Source: an uncultured Clostridia bacterium
Lineage (GTDB): Bacteria; Bacillota; Clostridia; Oscillospirales; Acutalibacteraceae
Reading direction: 5' to 3'
DNA length: 64,000 nt
Assembly: GCA_947589575.1 (NCBI GenBank)
Contig: CANQBM010000002.1
Coordinates: 227,793-291,792, forward strand
Shown here: piece after piece, positions 55,894 to 62,586 of the stretch
How the letters are laid out: each line of letters starts with the position of its first letter
Numbering within the stretch: position 1 is the stretch's first letter
The notes under the pieces: generated by a model
The model's input: the letters and a program-made list of their open reading frames with translations, nothing else
The model's database searches: none
What the model was told of the DNA's origin: nothing
Translations under genes and position numbers: made by a program

Positions 55894-56377
55894 ATTCTCT
55901 TTCTTCTATTTTACACTTCCAGTATTTATAAAGCCTCTCTTCGCTCCAGCTCGCATTAGCGGGACTTGTCGAGGGCAGGCAGACCGCCTTTATTCCGATT
56001 TCCTTTTCAATATATTTTTTATAAAGGCTCTCTGCTTTTTTACCGTTGACAAAAATTCTTTTTATCATTGCTTTTTCGGTTATAATCCGTATGTTGTTTG
56101 GAACTACATTTTTTATTGTGCTGTCAGCAGAGCCCGTTATTTCACAGGAATGTATAACATCCCAAAGCGCAAAACGGTTATCAAGCAAAAGCTTTGTCTT
56201 ATCTTCAATACTTTCAGGCAGAGGCTTTGCGCATATTCTCGCCATAACACGCCAAAAACGGTTTTGAGGATGACCGTAGAAAAAGCCCTCTTCCCTTGAC
56301 TTAACAGACGGGAACGAGCCGAGTATAAGTATTTCCGACTTTTCATTATATACAGGATTAATTGAGTGAACTATCAT
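55892..56377 (-). CDS. Uracil/hypoxanthine-DNA glycosylase (UDG superfamily, Mug/HDG type)
   Basis: 161 residues. Motif 1 ILILGSFPSVKSREEGFFYGHPQNRFWRVM (residues ~17-45, GSFPS in place of the GxNPG of Mug) and motif 2 CLPSTSPANASW near 135 are typical of the UDG superfamily, family 6 (DNA-deoxyinosine glycosylase). The gene starts at ATG 56377 and has a long leader with a TTGACA-18-TACAAT promoter. Role: base-excision repair of deaminated bases. Confidence 0.85.
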   Translation of the reverse strand: MIVHSINPVYNEKSEILILGSFPSVKSREEGFFYGHPQNRFWRVMARICAKPLPESIEDKTKLLLDNRFALWDVIHSCEITGSADSTIKNVVPNNIRIITEKAMIKRIFVNGKKAESLYKKYIEKEIGIKAVCLPSTSPANASWSEERLYKYWKCKIEERE

Positions 56378-56429
56378 ATTTGTCTATCGTTTTCTTTTAT
56401 CGTCAATTATGAAACTGCTTTATGGATAA

Positions 56430-56578
56430 AATGCGCAAACAAAATTGCAATTTTTGTCGGTTCGAGCGGTAATCTGCATTATTTTAAAACAGGCGTCTTT
56501 ATTAAACCGATTGCCTCATCCGCTCAATAAATAAAGAAATATACGGGAATTAATACAGCTGTTTTGATATATCCAGTC
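56430..56578 (-). promoter_or_regulatory. Long, possibly structured leader of the glycosylase gene
   Basis: Two hundred untranslated bases between the promoter and the start codon. Complementary parts in the minus strand: GAGCGG with CCGCTC enclosing about 50 bases, and a palindromic AAAAATTGCAATTTT hairpin. Type unknown. Confidence 0.3.
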
Positions 56579-56586
56579 TGTATTTT

Positions 56587-56616
56587 ATTGTAGCATAGCA
56601 TACATTTTCCTGTCAA
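56587..56616 (-). promoter_or_regulatory. Promoter of the glycosylase gene
   Basis: Minus-strand TTGACA (56611-56616), 18 bases, TACAAT (56587-56592). Confidence 0.6.
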
Positions 56617-56654
56617 TCGGTTTTATAATTATAAAAAACTACGGTCTTTTGAAT

Positions 56655-56683
56655 TTGACATTTCATTTTGCAAATGCTATATT
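56655..56683 (+). promoter_or_regulatory. Promoter of tandem RNA 1
   Basis: TTGACA (56655-56660), 17 bases, TATATT (56678-56683). Confidence 0.8.
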
Positions 56684-56689
56684 ATAAAT

Positions 56690-56862
56690 GCCAAAAACAT
56701 TATAACTAAATATTTGCTGAAGAAATAGTATGTTCTTTTTTTATCTTTTGATAAAAACGCATGCTCTTATTTTTATACTATTCTTTAGTAATGGTTGTAA
56801 TGTTATTTGGCAGTAACCGAGTTATGCGTTTTTTATGCGCGGCTTCGGCTGCGCATTTTTTA
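56690..56862 (+). ncRNA. Structured small RNA, copy 1 of 3
   Basis: Closing helix P1 joins GCCAAAAACATTATAAC (from 56690) with GTTGTAATGTTATTTGGC (ends 56811): 17 pairs, one bulged base. Inner helix P2 joins AAGAAATAGTAT with ATACTATTCTTT. The apical hairpin is TTTTTATC-TTTT-GATAAAAA. A ~25-base unpaired linker and the terminator GCGCGGC-TTCG-GCTGCGC plus ATTTTTT (56837-56862) follow. No ribosome site or conserved ORF. Not assignable to a known class by eye; a 6S-like RNA would be the nearest architecture. Confidence 0.7.
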
Positions 56863-56889
56863 TTTTCTTACATATAAATAATTCGAATA

Positions 56890-56918
56890 TTGACATACTT
56901 TTTTGTTAATGCTATATT
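56890..56918 (+). promoter_or_regulatory. Promoter of tandem RNA 2
   Basis: TTGACA (56890-56895), 17 bases, TATATT (56913-56918). Confidence 0.8.
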
Positions 56919-56924
56919 ATAAAT

Positions 56925-57096
56925 GCCAGATATAATTAAATATTTTCAGCATAAACAGTAAGTATGTTTTTTGTCTTTTGATAAAAATACATGCTCTATA
57001 TTCACATGCTTACTTTTGTGCGTTGTGTTTAATTGTGTCTGGCGATATTTAGGAGCCATGTATTTTTTGTGCGCGGCTTCGGCCGCGCATTTTTTA
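56925..57096 (+). ncRNA. Structured small RNA, copy 2 of 3
   Basis: P1: GCCAGATATAATTAAA (56925-56940) pairs with TTTAATTGTGTCTGGC (57028-57043) over all 16 positions, two of them G-U. P2: AGTAAGTATG with CATGCTTACT. Apical hairpin TTTTTTGTC-TTTT-GATAAAAA. Linker 57044-57070 contains AGGAGCC. Terminator GCGCGGC-TTCG-GCCGCGC (57071-57088) plus ATTTTTT. Confidence 0.75.
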
Positions 57097-57119
57097 TTTT
57101 CTTGCATATTATTCGAATA

Positions 57120-57148
57120 TTGACATATTTTTTTGTTAATGCTATATT
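57120..57148 (+). promoter_or_regulatory. Promoter of tandem RNA 3
   Basis: TTGACA (57120-57125), 17 bases, TATATT (57143-57148). Confidence 0.8.
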
Positions 57149-57154
57149 ATAAGT

Positions 57155-57323
57155 GCCAAACAAAACTAAATCTTTATTATTACCATAACTGCGTGTATTT
57201 TTATTTCGTAAAAAATACAGGCTTCTTATTCACATGCTTTTATGGCAATTTGTGTTTAGTTTTGTTTGGCAACAAAAAAGAAGTCTTGTGTTTTTTGTGC
57301 GCGGCTTCGGCCGCGCATTTTTT
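57155..57323 (+). ncRNA. Structured small RNA, copy 3 of 3
   Basis: P1: GCCAAACAAAACTAAA (57155-57170) pairs perfectly with TTTAGTTTTGTTTGGC (57255-57270). P2: CCATAA..GCGTGT with ACATGC..TTATGG. Apical hairpin GTATTTTTA..GTAAAAAATAC. Linker 57271-57298, terminator GCGCGGC-TTCG-GCCGCGC (57299-57316) plus ATTTTTT. Same plan as copies 1 and 2 with different helix bases. A 67-codon frame across it has no ribosome site and is not credible as a gene. Confidence 0.75.
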
Positions 57324-57518
57324 ATTTATCATATAAAAGACAAAACAGCCGCCTAAGCGACCGTCTTGCCTAAAAGGTAAAAAGTAAAAACTTTTGTACT
57401 TATATTTTAACACATTGTTTTAAAAAAGCAAAAATTCAAACGGTATTTCAAAATGAACACAATATAATTAAAATATCCCTGTTTTAGCGAAAAAACGCCC
57501 GCTGTATTCTGATTATTT

Positions 57519-57549
57519 TTGTATTTGCTCTCATAATTGTTATAACAAT
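57519..57549 (+). promoter_or_regulatory. Promoter and palindromic operator of the XRE gene
   Basis: TTGTAT (57519-57524), 16 bases, TATAAC (57541-57546). The 14-base palindrome ATTGTTATAACAAT (57536-57549) overlies the -10, suggesting autoregulation. Confidence 0.5.
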
Positions 57550-57589
57550 AATGGGTGCAAATGCTTTACAATAATAGGTGGTGAAGCAA

Positions 57590-57895
57590 ATGGATATTTA
57601 TAAAAAGTTAGTCGAACTGAAAAAAAGAAAAAAATGGACTAACTATAAAATAGCCAAAGAGTGCAATCTGCCTCAAGCAACTGTCGATAATATTTATAAA
57701 CAAAGAAATACGCCACAGATTGAAACGCTTAAATTATTATGTGACGGTTTCGGCATCACTTTGTCGCAATTTTTTCTTGAGGATGAAAGGGACTCGTCCT
57801 TGAGCAAATCCCAAATTGAATTTTTAGACCTTTTCAACCTTTTGTCAGAGGAAAAAAAGGATGCTCTTAAAACTATTATGATATTTATTATTTGA
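57590..57895 (+). CDS. XRE-family helix-turn-helix regulator
   Basis: 101 residues from ATG 57590 (AGGTGGTGAAGCAA upstream). HTH at residues ~17-62: NYKIAKECNLPQATVDNIYKQRNTPQIETL. The tail (EFLDLFNLLSEEKKDALKTIMIFII) is of the kind seen in Clostridial XRE repressors, and resembles the tail of the repressor at 62194-62553 (RLSEEKKKQILDYI). It lies between the RNA array and the alpha-CTD protein gene and may regulate either. Confidence 0.85.
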   Translation: MDIYKKLVELKKRKKWTNYKIAKECNLPQATVDNIYKQRNTPQIETLKLLCDGFGITLSQFFLEDERDSSLSKSQIEFLDLFNLLSEEKKDALKTIMIFII

Positions 57896-57918
57896 ATAAA
57901 ATATTTAAATTCAGATGA

Positions 57919-58725
57919 ATGTGTGGTGCAATATTAGTGACTAAAAAAAGCTTTTATAAATCCAATCATAAAATAACCCCCATTTTTGATTGTGTAAACG
58001 AGGAAAACGAACATACTTTTTGCATAACAAAATCACAGGCAATAAAAGAACCGATTAAAAAGCTGAAGTTAAAGTTTACTGACAAATCACGCTCTTGTCC
58101 CCCTAACTGCCACACATTACCGCACAGTTCGCCTGTCAGAGCCGACGCCGTCTTAACTTCAAACCGTACCAAAAACAATATCACCCTGAGCGTCTGCAAA
58201 GACTGCGCCAAAAAAATAGCCGATGCTTTAAAATTTGTTTATACATATAAAAAATCATATATTGACAGAAAATCAGGAATAATTATCAAATATAACTACC
58301 ATATGTATGTTAATCAAAGATGCTCCCTATGCGGTGAAGAGAACAGTAACTGCTACGACATACATCTGGGACATTGCCGTTATATTCTTTGCTCAAAATG
58401 TGAAAGAAGTCAGTATGAGCAGTTTATGACAATTTATCAAACCGCTAAAATTAAAGAAGAAAAGATTAAAGCCTATTTGGATAAAACCGCAATAAAAACG
58501 GATATTAAACTATACATAAAATACAATATTAATCCCCAAAAATATAATAATACTTTGGTTAAAAATGTCGGCTTTTCAACAAGAATCATAAACGCTTTAA
58601 CAAGAAATAATATTAATTTTATCTCCGATTTGCTGAAATTAAGCATAAGCGATATTAAAAAAATAAGAAATATCGGATCAAGCTGTATAGCGGAAATTGA
58701 GGAATATGTACAAAACCTTAAATAA
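57919..58725 (+). CDS. Cys-rich protein with C-terminal RNA polymerase alpha-CTD-like domain
   Basis: 268 residues if ATG 57919 is used; GTG 57937 is the alternative and has the better ribosome site. The C-terminal ~60 residues (LVKNVGFSTRIINALTRNNINFISDLLKLSISDIKKIRNIGSSCIAEIEEYVQNL) follow the helix-hairpin-helix pattern of the RpoA C-terminal domain, including the RNIGxxxxxEIE turn. The first ~190 residues carry CxxC-type pairs (CPPNC, CKDC, CSLCGEEN, CSKCERSQ) that could bind zinc. This combination is not one I know. Possibly a DNA-binding transcription factor. 23 bases after the XRE gene. Confidence 0.65.
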   Translation: MCGAILVTKKSFYKSNHKITPIFDCVNEENEHTFCITKSQAIKEPIKKLKLKFTDKSRSCPPNCHTLPHSSPVRADAVLTSNRTKNNITLSVCKDCAKKIADALKFVYTYKKSYIDRKSGIIIKYNYHMYVNQRCSLCGEENSNCYDIHLGHCRYILCSKCERSQYEQFMTIYQTAKIKEEKIKAYLDKTAIKTDIKLYIKYNINPQKYNNTLVKNVGFSTRIINALTRNNINFISDLLKLSISDIKKIRNIGSSCIAEIEEYVQNLK

Positions 58726-58752
58726 TACCCGCAAAAACTTAAAAGCGCGCGC

Positions 58753-58789
58753 AAAAAAGGGAACGGTTTGTAAAAACCGTTCCCTTTTT
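58753..58789. terminator. Terminator of the alpha-CTD protein gene
   Basis: AAAAAAGGGAACGGTTT/AAACCGTTCCCTTTTT stem. Confidence 0.85.
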
Positions 58790-58822
58790 AATATCAGAAA
58801 AAAATAATCTTATTAATAAAAA

Positions 58823-58849
58823 GAGTGTTCGGCTTCGTACCAAACACTC
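58823..58849 (-). terminator. Original terminator of the target tRNA gene
   Basis: GAGTGTT/AACACTC stem with T run on the minus strand (CTTTTTATT), 4 bases past the tRNA 3' fragment. It fits the terminator of the tRNA gene before the element inserted. Confidence 0.6.
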
Positions 58850-58853
58850 CAAC

Positions 58854-58870
58854 TGGTCGAGGTGACAGGA
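58854..58870 (-). other. Attachment site: displaced tRNA 3' end (probably tRNA-Pro)
   Basis: Minus strand reads TCCTGTCACCTCGACCA, the 3' end of a tRNA gene including T-stem, CACCTCG acceptor strand, discriminator A and CCA. The remaining tRNA is absent here, so this is the displaced copy left by integration and the intact gene should lie at the other end of the element. An acceptor pair CGAGGTG/CACCTCG is typical of tRNA-Pro. Confidence 0.65.
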
Positions 58871-58959
58871 CACGTATTGTTATAAATATCTTAAAATTTG
58901 GCTTAAATAAAGGAAAATATGAGATTTATAAAACCTTCGGGGAGCAATGAGGGGAGCAA

Positions 58960-60309
58960 TTAGCCTATAAGTTTTAAATTCTGCATATACATCTCAGCCT
59001 TCTTAAGGGCATTATCCTCGTAATCCTCAAATACATCACAGTAAGTATTTAAGGTCGTTTCAATATCAGCGTGACCGAGTATTTTTTGTAAAACCTTTGC
59101 AGGCATTCCGCTCTCAATACACCTTGTAGCAAAGGTATGGCGGAGCATATGCTGGTTATATGCTTTGTCCGGGATTATATCTTTAAAATAGTAAGTTTTA
59201 AATTTCTGTTCCCAGTCATCAGGAGCTTCTTTACCTAACAGTTTAAAGCCGTCAGCAGTTTTCTTATAATAAGTATATTTCCTATATTTAATATTTTTTC
59301 TGTTTTTAACAGAGAGAGGCTTAAACTCCTCATGCATCGGAATAATTTTATATCTTTCAATTATCCTTTTGAATGAAGAATTAATCTGATTTGTTGTTAA
59401 GACATTGTTGCTGTCATAATCATAAAATAGAAGATTATCTTTGTTGGGTTTCCATTGTGTATCAAGGTATTTTTTTATTATAGAGCAGCAGGAATTATTC
59501 ATACTTACTGTTCTTTTACCGTTAATTGTTTTAGCTGCTTGTCCGATTATAGTTTTATCGTTTAAGTCCTTTGTTATAGTTCTACGGATGCTTATTTGAT
59601 TGAAATTAAAATTAATATCATTGTATCGGTCAAGTGCAATAACCTCACCGCACCGCATACCTGTACACAGCATAAGCTCAAATATATATCTATACTTGTT
59701 GTCTGCTTCTTCGTTTTGGAGAACATTAATAAATCTTTGCTGTTCTGAAACAGTCAGAGCAGTTATTTTTTTTGTTTCCTTTTTTGACTTAGGTATTCTT
59801 ATCTGGTCAAGTGGATTCTTATATATAATTTCTTTGCTCTGAGCATATTTAAAGGCAGAATTTAATTGACCGTAGAGCTTGCGGATGTACGACTGTGAAT
59901 AACGTGTAATTGAATTAAAGAAAATCAATAGATTTGTTTCATCTATAGATTGTATCGGCATTTTTGCAAGATTAGACTGCTGTACAATTTTAAGCGTGTC
60001 CTTTCGCCTTTTGTAAGAAGTATCTTTAATGACATTTAAAGATTTATCTTTCTCAATGAGAAATGAGATAATATCCTCTAATCTGCTGTTATCCTTATCA
60101 ACATAAGTTCCTTTTCTGACCTGTTCCTTCATCTCATTAAATTTTTTCAATGCAGCAGGTTGGGACTTATCACTTACCTTTTTTCTGATGGGGTTATCAT
60201 CTGCATCATATCCGATAGTAACAACTCCGTACCAACGTCCCTTGCTCTTATCAAAATATAATGAGCCCTCGCCGTTATATCTGCTTTTTGTCTTTTTTGC
60301 CTTTGCCAT
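58960..60309 (-). CDS. Tyrosine recombinase (integrase) of the element
   Basis: 449 residues from ATG 60309. N-terminal AP2/arm-binding part (SLYFDKSKGRWYGVVTIGYDADDNPIRKKV), a SAM-like core-binding domain near residues 65-165 and the catalytic domain with Arg in LCTGMRCGEVIALDRYND near 218, HMLRHTFATR near 400, GHADIETTLNTYCDV with the nucleophile Tyr near 430. Its stop lies 90 bases from the tRNA fragment att site. Tn916/ICE and phage-type integrases share this form. Confidence 0.93.
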   Translation of the reverse strand: MAKAKKTKSRYNGEGSLYFDKSKGRWYGVVTIGYDADDNPIRKKVSDKSQPAALKKFNEMKEQVRKGTYVDKDNSRLEDIISFLIEKDKSLNVIKDTSYKRRKDTLKIVQQSNLAKMPIQSIDETNLLIFFNSITRYSQSYIRKLYGQLNSAFKYAQSKEIIYKNPLDQIRIPKSKKETKKITALTVSEQQRFINVLQNEEADNKYRYIFELMLCTGMRCGEVIALDRYNDINFNFNQISIRRTITKDLNDKTIIGQAAKTINGKRTVSMNNSCCSIIKKYLDTQWKPNKDNLLFYDYDSNNVLTTNQINSSFKRIIERYKIIPMHEEFKPLSVKNRKNIKYRKYTYYKKTADGFKLLGKEAPDDWEQKFKTYYFKDIIPDKAYNQHMLRHTFATRCIESGMPAKVLQKILGHADIETTLNTYCDVFEDYEDNALKKAEMYMQNLKLIG

Positions 60310-60369
60310 TATACACACATCCTAAAAAGGTATAAAAATACCCTGCTTGATTTTTTTAGCAGAGTGTGA

Positions 60370-60458
60370 TACAATCCTATTGTTCGGTGGGGTTGCAATT
60401 TTACACTCTACTATTTATACGCTCTATCCTGTTGCAGCAGGGTAGAGCGCTTTTTTTT
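60370..60458 (+). ncRNA. Candidate small RNA between integrase and channel genes
   Basis: TTGATT (60347-60352), 17 bases, TACAAT (60370-60375) on the plus strand, and 45 bases later a GCTCTA.CCTG/CAGG.TAGAGC hairpin followed by eight T (60451-60458). No ORF. Expected transcript ~80 bases, starting near 60382. It has no other gene to serve, as both neighbours are on the other strand. Confidence 0.45.
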
Positions 60459-60464
60459 GCCTTT

Positions 60465-61196
60465 TTAATTTTTATTTTTTTCATCGTTTAAAACATCTAT
60501 AAATCCAGCCGTTAATATTCCTGACGGAAGAGCAATTATTGCTATTCCTACAAAAGCTGATAACATAGTAAATAATCTACCAATATCGGATGTTGGTGTA
60601 ATATCGCCATATCCAACACTCGTTAATGAAATAGCTGCCCAATAAACAGCATCAAAGAAATTATTAAATGTTTCAGGCTCAATATTAAACATAATTAATG
60701 CTGTAAATAAAACATAAAAAATAGCAAGTGACATTACTGCGCAAAGAGGTCTGAATTCTTTTTTAATAACCTTAACAATTCTGTCAATATTTTTTGAGTA
60801 TCGGAATATTTTAAAACTCCTCAAAGCTCTAAGTGATCTTGTCAGTCTTAAAAGCCTTAATGCTTTGAAGCCACTGTTAAGAGGAATAAATGACGGAAGA
60901 ATTGAGAGTAAATCAATTATTGCCATAGGAGTGAATGGATATATTAAAAACGATTTAATCCCTTTTTGGATTTTATATTCTGCGGTAATTAATCTAAGTA
61001 TGTAGTCTAAAATAAATACTGCTACAGTTACTTTATCTATTATTGAAAAAACAAGCGCATTAGATTTAACTGCAATTGGTATCATACTTGCAACAATACA
61101 AATAAACATACCTATATCATATAATGTTGAAAATTTATTTGTTTTATTAGATATTTCAATTATTTCATATATTTTTCTTAGCATATTAATGTCCAC
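60465..61196 (-). CDS. Voltage-gated potassium-channel-like ion transport protein
   Basis: 243 residues, six membrane segments. S4-like voltage sensor RLLRLTRSLRALRSFKIFRYSK near residues 110-132 with arginines every third position. The pore helix and selectivity filter TSVGYGDITP near 192 is the potassium signature. S6 near 205-230. No C-terminal regulatory domain (stops after NDEKNKN). Kv-type channels occur in bacteria, but cargo of an integrative element is unusual. Followed on the minus strand only by the integrase. Confidence 0.88.
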   Translation of the reverse strand: MDINMLRKIYEIIEISNKTNKFSTLYDIGMFICIVASMIPIAVKSNALVFSIIDKVTVAVFILDYILRLITAEYKIQKGIKSFLIYPFTPMAIIDLLSILPSFIPLNSGFKALRLLRLTRSLRALRSFKIFRYSKNIDRIVKVIKKEFRPLCAVMSLAIFYVLFTALIMFNIEPETFNNFFDAVYWAAISLTSVGYGDITPTSDIGRLFTMLSAFVGIAIIALPSGILTAGFIDVLNDEKNKN

Positions 61197-61321
61197 TTAT
61201 TGATTTCATTTCATTTCCATTTCCATATTTTCAGGTCTATCTTTATCTCTATCAGGCTTATAATTTTTTTGTGAGTTTTTTCGGCTTCTTGTCGTATATT
61301 AGAGCTTTATTTTTTGATTTT

Positions 61322-61792
61322 TTATTGCTCTGATATATCTACTGTTTGTTGCTTTGATTTAATTAATAACAAAATCGCTTTTATTATATCAATAAGCCAG
61401 CCTACACCGCACAGACCTCCAGTAAACAGATATAATATACCGACACCAACAGAACCGTCAATGAATTTATGAACACCGAATACACCAAAGACAAGTACAA
61501 TGAGCATATAAACAATAGGGTTTAATCCGTTTGCGTTCATTGTATAGGGTTTTGATGATGCGGTAGCTTTTTTATTTGGAGATTTTGTTGCTACCTTAAT
61601 TACATCAGTGGCACCGAAAGTGGTTTTGTTATAAACTTTGTTGTAAACTGCTTTTTTAGGATTTTTAACATAACCAATTCCTTTTTTACCATAAAGGGGA
61701 TTTACAGCCTTTTTCATAGTTCTTTTTATTTTGCCTGTTGTTCTTGCCTTTATAGACTTTTTTATACTCGGTTTTCTAAATCCAACTTTCAT
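61322..61792 (-). CDS. TM2-domain membrane protein with basic N-terminal region
   Basis: 156 residues. The first ~80 are basic and without cysteines (KKSIKARTTGKIKRTMKKAVNP). The TM2 domain follows (YMLIVLVFGVFGVHKFIDGSVGVGILYLFTGGLCGVGWLIDI, residues ~92-135), with the DRF-like GVHKFIDG motif between two membrane helices. TM2 proteins have no established function. On the same strand and just upstream of the channel gene, so possibly cotranscribed. Confidence 0.8.
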   Translation of the reverse strand: MKVGFRKPSIKKSIKARTTGKIKRTMKKAVNPLYGKKGIGYVKNPKKAVYNKVYNKTTFGATDVIKVATKSPNKKATASSKPYTMNANGLNPIVYMLIVLVFGVFGVHKFIDGSVGVGILYLFTGGLCGVGWLIDIIKAILLLIKSKQQTVDISEQ

Positions 61793-62117
61793 TAATATTC
61801 TCCTTTGAAATACAAAATTTTTGTTGCTTAAAAATAAGTAAACATTTTATAAATAACAAAAATCGCCATATTTTGTCAATAAAAAACAACCAAATAAAGA
61901 AAAATAATGTAAAAAAACAGATAAAAAAATTTTCCAAAAATTACCTGTTTACAGACAAAAATAACCAGTATTATTATTGCTTTAGAAGACGATTTTGTCA
62001 ATAGTATTTTGAGGCATAGTGTCATTTTTCGGACTATAGATTTTTAATTATTGAAATTTCTTGAAAAATGGTATAAGCTATATTTCAAGAACAAATGTTT
62101 GAAAAGAGGTAAACATA
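61793..62117. other. AT-rich intergenic region, no gene seen
   Basis: 325 bases with very high AT content. A minus-strand TTGACA (61996-62001), 17 bases, AATAAT (61973-61978) can drive the TM2 gene with a long leader; a second minus-strand TTGACA (61874-61879) is nearer. No RNA fold or gene is obvious. Confidence 0.4.
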
Positions 62118-62264
62118 ATGAATAACGAAAATATAAAAAACTATTTAAAAAAATTAAATTACATACAAAAGAAAAAACTGCTTAGATATATGCTCATTCT
62201 TGAGCAGCAAGAAAAGCAATATAGTCAAGAATTTGTTTTTTCTTTTCCTCCGAAAGACGATTAA
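62118..62264 (+). CDS. Small lysine-rich ORF, 48 residues
   Basis: ATG 62118 preceded by AAGAGG seven bases before. Begins MNNENIKNYLKKLNYIQKKK and ends FPPKDD. Its last 71 bases overlap antisense with the 3' end of the XRE repressor gene. No family recognised. It may be a micro-protein or an antisense/read-through regulator of the repressor; coding status uncertain. Confidence 0.35.
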   Translation: MNNENIKNYLKKLNYIQKKKLLRYMLILEQQEKQYSQEFVFSFPPKDD

Positions 62265-62553
62265 ATATATTAAGTATTTCCTCATCAATATCATTTAATT
62301 TAGAATCGGACTCGGTTTTATTTTCCTCAGTAAGTAAATCAGTAATGCTAACACCAAAATAGTCAGCAAGTGCTTGTATTGCATTTACTCTTGGCATTTT
62401 CAATCCTCTACACCAGGTTGATATTGTTGATTTGTTAATACCTAAATCATTAACAATATCATCTTGTTGTTTATGATTTAATTGCATATAGTAATTAAGC
62501 TTTCTTGAAAATATTATTTTGTGTTTTTCTTTTAATTTATCATCATTATTCAT
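62194..62553 (-). CDS. XRE-family repressor of the element (CI-like)
   Basis: 119 residues. HTH at about 18-75: QDDIVNDLGINKSTISTWCRGLKMPRVNAIQALADYFGVSITDLL. A charged linker and the tail LSEEKKKQILDYIAFLAAQE follow; there is no peptidase domain, so release is not by self-cleavage. Divergent from the Cro-like gene across ~150 bases with shared operators, the layout of a lysogeny/transfer switch. Confidence 0.85.
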   Translation of the reverse strand: MNNDDKLKEKHKIIFSRKLNYYMQLNHKQQDDIVNDLGINKSTISTWCRGLKMPRVNAIQALADYFGVSITDLLTEENKTESDSKLNDIDEEILNIFNRLSEEKKKQILDYIAFLAAQE

Positions 62554-62586
62554 AAATTATAAACCTCTTTGTTTTTTCTTGTCCCT

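Larger units (their letters stand above)
56655..57323 (+). repeat. Tandem array of three ~230-bp small-RNA gene units
   Basis: Units start at the -35 boxes 56655, 56890 and 57120 (spacing 235 and 230). Each unit is promoter, structured transcript of ~170 bases and terminator. Promoter and terminator are nearly invariant; helix sequences differ but stay paired. Copies 2 and 3 also share ATTCGAATAT in front of the -35. Confidence 0.85.

Noticed and set aside
56655..57323. CRISPR array or type III toxin-antitoxin repeats
   Set aside because: Only three units of ~230 bp, each with promoter and terminator and a paired transcript. There are no short identical repeats with spacers and no cas or ToxN-type gene.
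56690..57323. Calling the three RNAs 6S RNA
   Set aside because: The general plan (closing helix, internal loop, terminal hairpin) is similar, but I do not see the promoter-mimicking central bubble, and three tandem copies would be unusual. Left as an alternative.
57133..57336. A 67-residue frame across the third RNA
   Set aside because: It has no ribosome site, covers promoter and terminator of RNA 3 and is not conserved in copies 1 and 2.
57330..57400. Terminator-like inverted repeat (AACAGCCGC/GCGACCGTCTT)
   Set aside because: It pairs well only with G-U pairs in the minus-strand RNA and has no minus-strand gene upstream to terminate, so I leave it unassigned.
58759..58870. A complete tRNA gene at the integrase end
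   Set aside because: Only the last 17 bases of a tRNA are present. No D-arm or anticodon arm can be found on either side.
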